NCBI GenBank assembly: GCA_027625915.1
Contig: JANTQA010000032.1
Location: 13,284,001-13,348,000, forward strand
Direction: 5' to 3'
Origin: Anaeramoeba flamelloides
Lineage: Eukaryota > Metamonada > Anaeramoebidae
DNA length: 64,000 nt
In this document: piece after piece, positions 11,884-24,086 of the stretch
Position numbering within the stretch: position 1 is the stretch's first letter
Layout: each line of letters begins with the position of its first letter
Made by a program: the position numbers and the translations under genes
The notes under the pieces: model-generated
What the model was told of the DNA's origin: nothing
Database searches by the model: none
The model's input: the letters and a program-made list of their open reading frames with translations, nothing else

Positions 11884-13342
11884 AGCAGAATAAATCTGTG
11901 TGTGATCAATAATCTCAATAATCCTTCATAAATATTGTTTTTTTTTTTATTTTTTTTTATAAAAATTAAAACTTTTTTTTAACAAAGATCAAACCTTTTA
12001 AATAATTTTAAAAATGGAAATATTTCCAATGTTATGATCAAATAGTACTCTTTTTTATTTTATTTCTATCAAATAATAAAACATTGATTATGTTCAGCTT
12101 TAAATGTTAATTAGGTTTTTTATTTTATTTTATTTTTTTTTCTATATTTTTATTTTTTTTTTGTAATCGGTTTTAAAAATCAGTTTAAGAAATAATTAAT
12201 ATTATCAAAGCTTTATTGTAAAAGTGGTGTAAAAGGAATATATGTTTAAGATTTTATCTTGAATTCTTTTTTGATTTTTTGTTTTTATTTTGTATTTATT
12301 GAGATCTATTCAATTTTTGTTTTAATGATTGTACTAAAAGTGGTTTTTTTTGAATAGTCTTTTTAAAAAAAATATATCAAAATTAAATATAGGTATTATA
12401 TTCGAATTTTTCAAGACAATTTTGATAAAAATGATCAAGTTCATTAATATTTGAACACAATATTCAGTGTTTTTATGTTAATAAAATGTATCAAACTCTA
12501 TATAATTCTTTTTTTTAGGTTATTTTTGTAAATATTATTTAAAAATACCTTTCATTAAAAATATTTTTAAATTGTAGAATTGAAAAGGGGTGGAATATGA
12601 AGTAGTGTTGAAATTAGTTATTATTATTTTGTTGCTTTAATGGCAATTATTATTATGGTTAATAATAACATTTTTTTTAAAAAATAAATCATGGTTAGGA
12701 TGTTGGAAGAAATATATAAGAATATGTCGAAAATTTGTAACCTTCTTCTTATCACTTTTAAATCAATCATATACATATGACAACTATAAATGGGGTAAAA
12801 AAACATTGCGGCTGAATTAAAAAATCATAATGAACTTGACTCTAAAAACTGTCTTTCAAAAGTTATAATCTTCTTTTTCTTTTTTTTTTTTTGTTTTTTT
12901 TTTCGAAAAATCAGTTTTACATAGTATTGATGAAAAAAAAATAAATGATGATAATTTGACTTTTTTTAAATATTTTTACCAAAATCTCGAATACTAAATC
13001 GAGATTTATTTCTAACCAAATTTAACAATATGAAAATGTTTACAAACTTTGTTTTTTCATATTTTAAAAACAGAGGTTTAAAAAAGATAATAATTGTAAC
13101 AAAGTAATCACATGTTTGGTGAAAACACTTTTTGAAGTTTTTGATTTGTCATTTTTTTTTTTGTTTGAATTGTTTACTATTGATTTAAATTATAAAAAAA
13201 AAAATGTAATTATTTGGTTTTTTGTTTACATCATAATTATAAAAAAATAACTCTCACGATGTTATTTGGTTGATATTTTTCAAAATTTTAATGTGAAGAA
13301 AATATATTATATTTATTCACTTTGTAAGTTTATGGTAGAAGA

Positions 13343-13391
<49 letters not shown>

Positions 13392-14997
13392 ATCGCATAT
13401 CTATATCGAAATAAAATTTTAATTTTAGGATTAAAAACATTTTTTAATTATTTTTTTATTCTTTTCTTTTTTCCTTTTTCGCTTTTTATCATTTTTCTGT
13501 GGTTTTTTTTGTTACATGTTTCTTATTGTGTAATTTTTAGAATTTTTTTATGTTTTTTTATCCGTAAAAGTAACAAATTGTTTTTTTAAAAATTAAAAAA
13601 CAAAAACAAAATAAATTTTGATAATTTTATCATCAGATATTATGTTTTGTTAAGAGATTTGGTAACAAAAAGTGCAATCATTTACTCAAATATTGGTAAT
13701 AACCAAAACAATTCTAATAATTTTTTTTCACGATGTTAAAACAATTTCCTCGTTGTAACCAATATAAATGTAAATACAGTATCAAGTGTTCATGAATTAT
13801 TTTTATAATTGTCAAGATCGGGCCATTTCTTTTTATCTTTTTAGGATTAAGTGTAAAGATTATTTTTCAAAAAAATACACTTAGAATACATTGAGTACAT
13901 TGTTACTGACTAAAAATATTGTCTGTTTTTTTTTTTTTTTTTTTTTTTTATAATTATTTTTCAAATATCTATTATTATATTGTTGTTTTTACAAGCTTTA
14001 AATTATTGTTTTTAACATTTTACTAAAAAGCAATGATCATTCTACTTTTTTATATATTTAATTAATTTGTGAAAAAAAATCCACCCATTTTAAATATATT
14101 TGTAAATTATATAATATATATTTTAATGTTATACGTTTTTCTTTTCGTTTTTTTTTTGATTATATTAGAAATTTTCGAATTTTAATGAGAAAGGTAAACT
14201 CTTTTCGAGCAAAATTTTCTAGTTTTATTGAGAAAATATTACATATTCGATGATTTAAATTCATTATTTTTCTTGGAATAAATTTCCATTTTTTAAATCA
14301 AAATTGTTTTTTCTCATTTTTAAATAATAATTTTTTAATGTATTTTGATTTTTTTTTATCTTCTTTTCTTTGTTTAAAAAAAGGTTCATTTGAAAAAAAA
14401 AGAAAATCCAAATCAAAATTAAGAAAAAATGATGCTTTGAATTTTCTTTTTAAAATTTCTCCACTTACAATTAAAAAATCTTATTCTAATAAATTTTAAT
14501 TTTCCAAAGAAATTGAGAATTTTTCTACAAGACGTTACAAAAAAGATCTGATTTTTTTTTTGAAATATTTTTTTTTTGAAAGTTATAGTATGTCCAGGTA
14601 TTTCCTTTACAATTATCGACTCTAATACCGGAGTTTATTATTTATTGTATTTATAAATAATCGTGATTTGGTTGATTCGAAAAAAAGATCAAATTTCCAT
14701 TTTTGGCTGGCACAACTTTGTGAAGTGGTGTTTATAAAAAAATGATAAGAAGTGAATTAATACTAGTATTTAAATTATAAATGGGAAAAAAAATTCATTC
14801 TATTTTCCAATTTTTTTTTTATATAAAGACTTTTCTTAAACACGTAGTTGTTATCGGTGTTGCTATTTAAAAATTGTGATTCAAGGGTGTGTGAAAATTT
14901 ATCATTTTTTAAATTCAAACATCAGAAACAACATACATTCATTTTATACTTCTTCTGGGTGGTTATTAATCTATAAACACTGGTGTTTTTAATAAAT
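11884..14997. other. Long AT-rich spacer, nothing recognised
   Basis: Three kilobases of homopolymer-rich DNA with one (TA)n run (13346-13388). Open frames here translate to Phe/Ile/Tyr/Lys strings and lack coding character. Confidence 0.5.
13346..13388. repeat. (TA)n microsatellite
   Basis: About 21 TA units; produces an artificial Ile-Tyr repeat frame. Confidence 0.9.
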
Positions 14998-15196
14998 ACG
15001 GTCAGTTCCACTTTTCAGGCACAAACTTTTAACGAAATTTAAGGCATTATAAAAATCTTACATTAAAGCACAAAATTCCAATTCTAGTCAAAATAAATTG
15101 TAAAAAAAAATTCCAAATTTTGTGCCTTCATTTGAGATTTTTTTGTGACTTAAATTTCCTTGAAAGTTTGTGCCTTAAAAGTGAAACTGGCTCTAT
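14998..15196. mobile_element. Palindromic MITE A, copy 2
   Basis: Starts near GGTCAGTTCCACTTTTCAGG and ends at TTAAAAGTGAAACTGGCTC. Nearly palindromic throughout, with an AT-rich centre. Confidence 0.85.
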
Positions 15197-15724
15197 AAAA
15201 ACACTAAAATATTCAACAGACTTCTCTATTTATCGATACCACTGTTCATTAATAATATATATTTCGTTGATATTTAAGTGGTTACAAAAAATAAAAAAAA
15301 ACATAAAAAATTACATTTAAAAAAAAATGATTAAAATTTTTGAATAAAAGATCTTATTAGTTTTACTATAATGGAAAGTAAGTTTTTGCCATATATGTAA
15401 ATAATTCATTGAGAACTTATTGTGTCATGGATCTAGCTATTTATCATAATTTTTGTAAATATCACATGATTGCCTTGTCACAGAATTTTGGTATTATCAA
15501 ATTTCACTTCCTTTGGTTGAAACAATTGTAATAACAAAAAAAAACAACGATTTATCTTAATAGGCAAGAAATTCAGATATAAAAAATAGTTTCAAATGAT
15601 TTCAAACCCAAAATATAAATAATAAAAAAAGTTACATGGTATCTCAATGGCAATATTTAAATTTGAAAAAATCTATTGAATTTTTTAGACCAAAAAATCG
15701 AATAATTAAAAATGGAATTCTTAG

Positions 15725-15923
15725 TACAGTCAGTTCCGCTTTTAAGGAACAAACTTTCAAGGAAATTTAAGGAGCGAAAAAATCTCATATTATGGCACAA
15801 AATTTGGACTTTTTTTTTTACAATTTATTTTACTATAATCTGGATTTTGTACCTTAATTCGAGATTTTTATCCTACCTTTAAATTTCATTGGAGTTTGTG
15901 CCTTAAAAGTGAGAATGGCTGTA
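15725..15923. mobile_element. Palindromic MITE A, copy 3
   Basis: TA-flanked, from TACAGTCAGTTCCGCTTTTA to AAAAGTGAGAATGGCTGTA. The second copy of the family within 1 kb. Confidence 0.85.
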
Positions 15924-17391
15924 TCTCTTGAAAAAAAAAAAATTAAATTAACATAAAAAGGTTATACCTAATCTCTAATTCAAAAATCCAAAATTTTAAA
16001 AAACAATCACTTATTTCTTATTTGATATTTCCGGGCTTTATTTCTTCAATTTAAAACAAATAGTTTTCTAGACAATTCAAAATAAATATAATCTAATTTA
16101 ATCTAATTTGTTGTTATTTTATACACAGACGTAAATATGGAATGTAGGAAAAAATAGAATTTTTCAATTTTAGAGATAAATAAAAGATTTGCTAATTTGT
16201 CCTAATTTTGATAACTGTAAACTAAAACACCCTTTTTTATTTTTGACCTCGAAATGGTTAACAATATAAAATCGTTTGGTAAATATCTTTCTTTTGTTTG
16301 AAAAATGTTTTTATTGAAAATCCAGTTATTGGTATTTACCAAACAATTTTTTGATTAAAATTATTATTAATCTATTAATATAATCAGATATTATATTTAC
16401 TATAATTAAAATTTGGTTCAATGAATGTATCTCTTTATTTATCTCTAAAATTATAAAAACTCTTTTTTTTACAACATTCGTATTTACTCACGTGTAACAC
16501 TTCAACATTAGACCAAGTAAGGGTTTTGTTATTCTCTTTAATGAAAAAAAAAACTCTTTTGAGAAAAATGAAAAAATTGAATAAAAAAAATCTTTGAAAG
16601 AATTACCCAAAAAAATCGAGGTCGGCCCAGTGAGATCAGAAACTTTTCATAGTTATTAAAGTATTCAGAAACAAATTGAGTTTTTATTAAGAATCAAATA
16701 AATGAGAAATAACAATTTAGGATATTTAAATAGTTTTAATTAGAACTGGGTTTAATAAATAAATTTTGAAATAAAATTGCCCTGCTTTTCTGGAAATAGC
16801 CTATATTTTTATTTAAAACTTTTGGCGCTTTTTTCAAGAAAATGAACTATATTTCTTAATAGTTTTATAAGATTTCTGCCAGTACCACACCACATATTAC
16901 TGGTTATTTTTTGATTGGTTTTAGGTTCTTATAAAAACAATAAATATTTTTTTTTCCATTTCTGAAAATTATATTTAGCCACAATGATTCTACCCTTAAG
17001 TTGTAAATATTTAAATTAACAGTATTTATTCTATTGACACACAAAAGATCCAGTTGATCTGAATTATATTTTGTTTCTTTCAAACCACGATCTAAATTTT
17101 CTGAGAGGGTCGAAGAAAACATAATCACACTAAAATGGTAATAAACAAGAGAAAATGAATTAATTGATATTTTATTTTTAATGTTGAGAAATTCAGAATT
17201 CTCAAAACCCAAACACAAATCTCTCAAGAAAAAAAAAAATGTTCGTCGGTGAACTAAAAAATTTCAAGTTATAAACAAGGTTTTTGAAATTCTTTAATTT
17301 TGGTTTGAGTAATACTACATGAAAAATTCGGCCAAAAAAATAATTTTGGAACGAATTTGTTTGAAGAGCAATTTAGATGCTCCTCAAACAC
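15924..17391. other. Spacer downstream of Ras
   Basis: AT-rich. A 107-codon minus-strand frame at 16904-17227 has mixed codons but opens on TTG and matches no family I know. I leave it unannotated. Confidence 0.4.
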
Positions 17392-17970
17392 TTAAAGAAT
17401 TTCGCAAAAAAAGCCCTTCTTTTTTTTTTCTGTCTTGGGCTTGGGTCGTTCTGTTTCTGATGTGAATTTCGTTTTTCGGATCATCCTTACCAAATGGAAA
17501 AAGGCCTTTTGGATGTTGTCTTTCGATTTCGCAGACGTCTCGATAAAGGGTATTTGGATGGAGTTTGCATACACTTTCCCTTCTTCGTTGAGGACCTGTC
17601 GTTCTTCTTCGAGATCGTTCTTGTTTCCCACAAGCACAATCCTGGACTCTTCAAAGTTTTTCACAATTTGGATTTGCCCATAAAAGTCTTGCACCTTCAG
17701 GAAGCTTGGGCGGTGGATGATCGAGTACACGATCAAAAAACCCTCGGACTCGCGGATGTACGAGTCCCGCATTGCTGAGTACTCGTCTTCACCCGCAGTG
17801 TCAAGAATGTCTAACAAGCATGTCTCCTCATCAACAACCACCTGCTTGCGATATGAATCTTCAATCGTTGGATCATAGTTCTGGACAAAAAATTGATCAA
17901 CGAACTGCACTGTTAAAGCTGTTTTACCAACTCCGCCTCCGCCAACAACAACAATTTTATATTCGGTCAT
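17392..17970 (-). CDS. Ras-type small GTPase with Glu61
   Basis: A GTP/GDP switch of the Ras subfamily acting at the inner face of membranes. Intronless, 192 residues, starting at the canonical MTEYKIVVVG. G1 P-loop GGGGVGKT (10-17), switch I YDPTIEDSY (32-40, identical to the Ras effector core), G3 DTAGED (57-62), G4 NKND (116-119) and G5 ETSAK (144-148). The tail is polybasic (KTEKKKKGFF) and ends in the CaaX box CEIL. A final Leu predicts geranylgeranylation rather than farnesylation, and no palmitoylation Cys precedes it. Numbering to residue 64 is colinear with human Ras, and the catalytic Gln61 is Glu (codon GAA). Residue 11 is Gly instead of Ala and residue 17 Thr instead of Ser. Ras subfamily identity is near certain; the biochemical effect of E61 is inferred. 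Confidence 0.98.
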   Translation of the reverse strand: MTEYKIVVVGGGGVGKTALTVQFVDQFFVQNYDPTIEDSYRKQVVVDEETCLLDILDTAGEDEYSAMRDSYIRESEGFLIVYSIIHRPSFLKVQDFYGQIQIVKNFEESRIVLVGNKNDLEEERQVLNEEGKVYANSIQIPFIETSAKSKDNIQKAFFHLVRMIRKTKFTSETERPKPKTEKKKKGFFCEIL

Positions 17971-19474
17971 TTGTTTGTGGGTTGTTTGCAGAATTAAAGA
18001 TCTTGTTATGTTTTTTACTAATTATATCAATTTGAAACTGTTTTTTTTTGAAAAAAAAAAAAATGAAATTCTTTTTTTTTTAAAAGTCGGTTTGTTTTGC
18101 AAAAAAAAAGAATTTCTATTTCCAACTGAGGAAACTCCACAAAATTTACACTTTAACAAAACACACATCAAATTTGAGAACAATTTTTGTAATTTTTGAA
18201 ATCTTTTGAGACAGAGTTCAAATTTTTTTAGGACAAAACAAATGTGTGGGCTGTATTTTGTTTCAAATTCAAAGTTAGTTGGTTTTTCCCATTTTGAATT
18301 TTTTTTTGGAGACTTTTAGGTATTATTTTCCGAAAAAATTTTCATCAATTCAAAGCTTTTGAACAAATTAAATTGAAAAAACGCAAAAACATCTTAAAAA
18401 GAGAAACAAGTGTCTTATGCATTCAGATCAAAATAAAAGTAAAAAAAAGAATTATTAAACAAAAGATATTTCTTCGTCAAACTCGATTTTTTAAAAAGGG
18501 GCGGTGTTGTTTTCATTTACTAGGGTGTTTATTATTCTGTAATTTGATTGAAATAATTTTTTTTTCAAATTATAAAATTTTTGTAAGGCTTTGCTCAAAA
18601 AAATCGAAGAACTGATAGTTCAACTTTGATTTGAAGAAACGTCTTTGTGAGTTCAAAGTCTTCCCAATTCTCTTCGAATTTTACAATAAAAATAGAAAAT
18701 TTTACTCTTTCAGAACATACAAACACAAAAACAATCACTAGACTTTGAATTTCTTTTTTAACAACCAACGAAAATCCATTATTTCGATTCTTTTCTAATA
18801 ATTTTCTTTTTCTAATTTTTCGTTAAAACCATCAAATAATACTCAAAAATAAATGTTCTAAACGAAAAATTTTTAAACCTTGAAAAAATCTTTTTTTGAT
18901 CAAAAGAGACTAAAAATAAAATTTTATAATTATTTCCCATTTTAAAAAAACTTAGAGAAGAAGAACAAATTAATTCTTCAATTAGGATCATTTTTAAAAC
19001 ATATTTGAAATCGATCAATAACAGTCACGTGGTAATTGTATAAATTAAAAAAAAAACTCTAATCTGGAGAAATTTAAAACTACCCTTATTTTCTAATTAA
19101 AAAACGAAAATTTTTAGACCACCATCCCAAATATTTTTCGAGTTTATAAGTTGAAGAAAATCTAAAGATCTTAACAAGATCGTTTAGAAATGATATTTTT
19201 AGACATTCAATTAAACTTCATTAGTACTATAAGACAAAAATTTTACTCTTTTAATTTGATTGTAACAGTTATAATTAATAGTTAATTATTCAAAATTGAT
19301 ATAAAAATTTTCATTTATTAATTGGAAAAGAAGAGTAATTGAGAATAAATTAAAATTTCCACTAACCTTTCTTAATGAGCGATTGGTTATTAATTTTAAA
19401 TCTATCAATATTAGTCCTTATAAAATTGTTTTCATCAAAAAAATCCCAAATCTGTATATATTTAAAATATCAAG
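17971..19474. other. Spacer upstream of Ras
   Basis: Should hold the Ras promoter on the minus strand. No recognisable element. Homopolymer runs and short low-complexity frames only. Confidence 0.4.
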
Positions 19475-19667
19475 TACATCCAGTTCCACTTTTAAGACAC
19501 ATACTTCCAACAAAATTTCAGACATAGAAAAACCTCAATTAAAATACATTATATATATATTAAACCAATACATTGATAAGAATTTTAAATTTGGGGCTTT
19601 TTTTGAGATTTTTTTTGTACCTGAAATTTTGATGAAAGTGTGTGTCTTAAAAGTGGAACTTATGTTA
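19475..19667. mobile_element. Palindromic MITE A, copy 4
   Basis: From TACATCCAGTTCCACTTTTA to AAAAGTGGAACTTATGTTA. A diverged copy; internal palindrome partly eroded. Confidence 0.75.
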
Positions 19668-22600
19668 TCCCCAAAAACAAAAAATTAATTTTTGTTTAAA
19701 AGTTTAAAATAAGTCACATTTTTATCATTTAAAAATATTTGAAAATGTCCTATACTGATTTTTTTTTGCATTTTTAAGTTTAAACCAATTCAGAAAACCA
19801 ATTTTTAAAAATTTATTATCGAGTTAAAAAGAAAAAGTAAAAAAAAAAAATCAGATTTTTCAATTGAATGCTCTGGAATTCATCAAAGATAGGAGCTTGT
19901 GCCCCCTATCTTTTCTGATTATTGAAAAGTATCATTACTAATGAAAAAAACATTTTTTTTTTTATCTATTTCGCGTATATATACCCGTGTAAAAAAAAAA
20001 TGAAAAGTGAGGCCAAATTTGTGGTTTTTGTTTGTTAACTGAAAAAAAGGTTAGAAAATTGAAATACTAGTGATTAAGTGACAATTTTTTTTCAAAAATA
20101 AGAGAAAATCTCTTAGAAGCTCTTTGAAAAAAAAAATTTTTTTATCAGTTTTGGTTAATGATATAGAATGGGTTAGCTTCGTCGGGACAATTTGATAATT
20201 TGTATCTATTTTTTGAACTTCAAAAATTTGCATCTTTCCTATATAAAACTCAAAAAAATGTATTCTATTTTTTTTTATTGAGAACTAAATTTATTATTGG
20301 AAATGGTGCAATAGATTTTTAGTATGATGTTATAAAATCTGATTTGGAAAGAAAATTTTTTATTTTGTTATTTTTTTTAATTATTAATAGTTCTATTTTA
20401 ATCTTACCCTTTAAGTCTACTTGTGGTATACATGATTAAACGAATGAAACTTTTATAGAGAGTTAACAAAACTATTTTAATGTAATTTTGATCTAATAAG
20501 CCAAAAAATTTTTTTCTTTCAAAATTTGAAAAAAGTTGTTTTCTGTTTTCATTTTTTGAAAAAACAAAAAAATTTTCATTTTTTGCAAAATTTTTTGAAC
20601 AAAATTGTTTGGTCTTATACAAAAAGAATCATCATAATAGTTTCAATGATTTTTTGAAATGAAAAAAATGATTTTGAATTTTGTGGATAAAATTACCTAA
20701 TTCCTAAATATCTAGAACAAAATTTTATTTTGAAAAAATCAAATTTCAGATTGAAATACAAGTACAATTTATTCATAAAATTTATAATTTGTCTGAAAAA
20801 ATTATTTATTAAATGTATTCTTATTTAAATAGAACAAATAAATAATATTTTTAAATAATTCAAAGATGTTGGGTATTCCAATCTTTTGGGTTCACCAATG
20901 GAATCATCTTAAAAAAGAAAATACAATTCTTTTATTAATATAAATGATAAAAAAATGCCAGATATTGTGTAATGTGAATTTAAATGACAATTAACGATGT
21001 GAAAATATTAAAATTTATGAAATAAAATCGATTTAATAGTTTTATTTTTCCAAAAAAAATGGAAAAAAAAAATTGATCTCATTTAAAGAATTTTTTTTTC
21101 CGGGTTGTTTAAACAATTTGATTTTTTTATAATTTCACATTACAAATTTTAAAATTAGAGAATATCACCAATATATAATTATCAAAATTTGCCCACTTTC
21201 GTTTGAGAACTGATCTCTGAATAGAGAAAATGTATAAAAATAACAATAAATTTTCTTGAAATTATTCCTTAGATAGTAGACAAATTTTAGAAAAAAACCA
21301 TTTATTATAATTTATGTGCTTTTTATTCATAAATTTAAAGCTCTATTTATATTGAAATTCAAGTTGTAGATTGTAAATTATGCCTATTTACATGAATAAC
21401 TACATTTTTATTCATCACTTTATTTAAGATTTTTTTTAAAATACAAGCTTTATTTTATTAAGATAAATCATTTAATATTAACCACATCCCCACGAAAAGG
21501 AGTATAATATTGCATCGGGTGTGGTATTATAATATTTTTGCTGTTTGGATATTAATCTGAAATTGTTTGAATTTTATAGGTAGTTTAAAAATGAAAATTT
21601 TTGTTATTTATTTTTTTTTTCCTATTCTAAAATCAGAATTAGAGTCTCTGACAATAGATTGGAAATATTTAATAAAAAAGGTGATTTTAGGGTTTCAAGA
21701 TTGGGAATTTTATGCATTTTTAGATTTTTGTCATTTATGAACATTACAAAAACAACAATTTAGGAAACCAGGCAATGGTTAATACATCCTGAAAAAATTC
21801 ATCTTTTTATAGTTAGGGAATTGTAAAAATAGAGTATATTTGTTAACAACCCTAACCCCCCCCCCCCCGTATAGAAAATTTTCTTGATGAAGATAACTGG
21901 ACAGAAAAAAATTATTTCATGATAACATATCACATCTACTTTTTTTGTGTTTATTAGACTGATCTAAATCATTTCCATTTTTTTTTATAATTTCAATTGT
22001 GAACATTTCATTTGAAAATAATTTTATTTATTTAATATCAATTATGTAAACTTCCTTTCAAAATCATTGGCATATTAAAAATCAAATTTTAAAGAAAAAT
22101 ATTTTTAATAATTGGAGTTATCTATTATAATATAAAAAATTCGATTTCAATATTCAGTTCTATACTCAAGAGATATTTATTTTTTGTCTAAAAATAAAAG
22201 AAAAAGAAATAAAAAAAAACAATAAAAAAAATTTGGCCATTTATTTTGAAAGAAGCATTTCATAAAAAAAAGAAAATTTAAAAAATTAATAAAACACATT
22301 TATCGATTCTCATTCCATTTGAATGACTAAATCTAATCTCTTTTTCATATTTGAAACCAATTTTTTCATTAATCCATCTATTACTTCTTTCCAATTTTTC
22401 ATTTTCATTTTCCATTTTAACAAAATACTGTTGAAAAAATTAAAAAGAGAAAAAATGATTTATTTTCAAACTTTTAATTGTGAGAGGAAAAACTCACAAA
22501 TGATACAAAAGCAATTCAAAATTCAAATGTTTGATAGGCCATTTATTATGAAATTTAGTTTATTATAAATATTATATGTGATGATAAAACTTTTATAACT

Positions 22601-22983
22601 TGTTTAGGGTTTGTTATTCAAAATAATTTATCATAGAAAATCAATTTCTTCGTTTATAAAATTTCACAATACCTAATTGGAACAATGGAATATTTGGTGT
22701 TATTCGTATGTACTCCAGTCCTCACATTCAAAAAGGTATTAACAAAAAAAAACAATTAAAAACAAGTTAATTATCCTAAACAACACACAAAACAAAAAAA
22801 GTCAAACTATTAAAAATAAAAAAAATTAAGGTTGATTGCTAAAATTTTATTATAGAGAATCTTTAAGTCTAAATAAACAAAAAGAAACAAACAAGGGAGG
22901 GTTATCAATATTTATCTTTTGAATTAAATTCAATGAAAATAAAAAAATATATTAAAAATGGATAACAAAAATCAAGAATTTGT
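19668..22983. other. Long AT-rich spacer, nothing recognised
   Basis: No coding region or repeat family shared with the window. A run of 13 C (21856-21868) preceded by CCCTAA is the only compositional anomaly. Confidence 0.5.
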
Positions 22984-24086
22984 TTAATCTTTTTTTTTCT
23001 TTTTTTTATACTCTTCCATGTCCCTTTCGTATCTTTCTTTATCTTTGTCGGATTGTTTTTGATAAGGCTATAAAATAATAATAATAATATTTGGAGAATA
23101 AAAATAAAAAAAAAAATAAAATAAAAAAAAAAAAAATTTTAGATTTTAAAACAGTTTCAAAATGAAAATAATAGGGACCAGTAAAAAAAAATTTACCTTT
23201 TTATCTTCTTGGCTCATTTCACGCCATTTTTTCGAGACTTCTTTTGCAATATCCCCAAAGGAAATGTCGGGATTTTTTTCTTTTAATTTTTGTCTTCTTT
23301 CGATGCTAAAAAAGTTGTAAGCTGATCTTTTTCCCTTTGGTGCATTTGGATCTTTCTTCTTCTTCTTCTTTTTCTTATTTTTTTTTTTTGATTTCTTTTT
23401 TTTCTTTTTTTTTGACTTTTTTTTTTTTCTTCTTCTTTTTTTTTTTTTACGCCTCCTATCAGAAGATGATGAACTTGAACTATCAGAGGAACTTGAAGAA
23501 CTTCCACTAGAAGAACTTCCACTAGAAGAACTTGAAGACGATGAGCTTGAGCTTGATGACGAACTTGAACTGCTTGAACTGGAGCTGCTTTCTGATGATG
23601 AGCTTGAACTTGAGGATTCTGGTTTGTTTTTTAAATACTCTTTGTATTCCCTTTCGTATCTTTCTTTGTCTTCAAGTGCTTTTTGAGTATAGTGCTAATG
23701 TGTTACCAAAAAAAGTAACGTATTATAAGTAATTGTGTTAATTGAGAAAAAGAAGATCCAAATAGACAAAGACACAAAGAATTGCGTTTGTTAAAAAAAA
23801 AAAAAATCCGAAAACGTTAAATTTTTTTAGTAAAAAAGTAAGCGAAAAAGAACAGATAAAAAAATTTAAAACCAAGAAAGTTGTTTACCTCTTTTTGTTT
23901 CTCAGTGATTGCGTGCCACCTTTTACTCACTTCCTTTGTTATTTCACCAAATTTGAGTTCAGGGTTTTTTTCAACGACTTTTTTTCTTTCGTCAACACTG
24001 AAAAATATAAACGCTGATCTTTTTCCCTTTGGTGCATTTGGATCTTTCTTCTTCTTCTTTTTACCTTTTCTTCTTTTTGATGGCAT
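22984..24086 (-). CDS. HMGB-like protein with two HMG boxes
   Basis: A chromatin architectural protein: HMG boxes bind and bend DNA without strict sequence preference. Exons 24086-23889, 23694-23197 and 23067-22984 (minus) join in phase 0 to 259 residues. Layout: basic start (MPSKRRKGKKKKKK), box A from DPNAPKGKRSAF at residue 15, a Ser tract (about 93-144), a Lys/Arg tract (146-180), then box B from DPNAPKGKRSAY at 181 to the C-terminal YKKKKKKD. Both boxes keep the FFS..R, NP....G.I.KEVSK.W and DKERYERE/D core of the family. Each box is split by an intron at the same codon, just before HY (A) and PY (B). A short in-frame extension upstream of the ATG also has an ATG (24101), but the MPSKRR start is preferred. 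Unlike vertebrate HMGB, there is no acidic tail; the phosphorylatable Ser tract might replace it. Confidence 0.95.

Noticed and set aside
13266-13589. 107-codon frame with an Ile-Tyr repeat
   Set aside because: Created by a (TA)n microsatellite and T-rich DNA.
16904-17227. 107-codon minus-strand frame downstream of Ras
   Set aside because: Opens on TTG, has no known motif and no clear splice partner; coding status cannot be supported.
17435-18199. Plus-strand frames over Ras
   Set aside because: Antisense of a certain Ras gene, partly running into low-complexity upstream sequence.
19383-19688. 101-codon frame
   Set aside because: Runs through palindromic MITE copy 4.
21841-21868. Telomere-like CCCTAACCC
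   Set aside because: A single unit followed by a C homopolymer; no tandem telomeric repeat.
23283-23732. Frames inside the HMG gene, one giving a Leu/Val-rich and Lys-rich protein
   Set aside because: They are shadows of exon 2; the real frame follows from splicing and two conserved HMG boxes.
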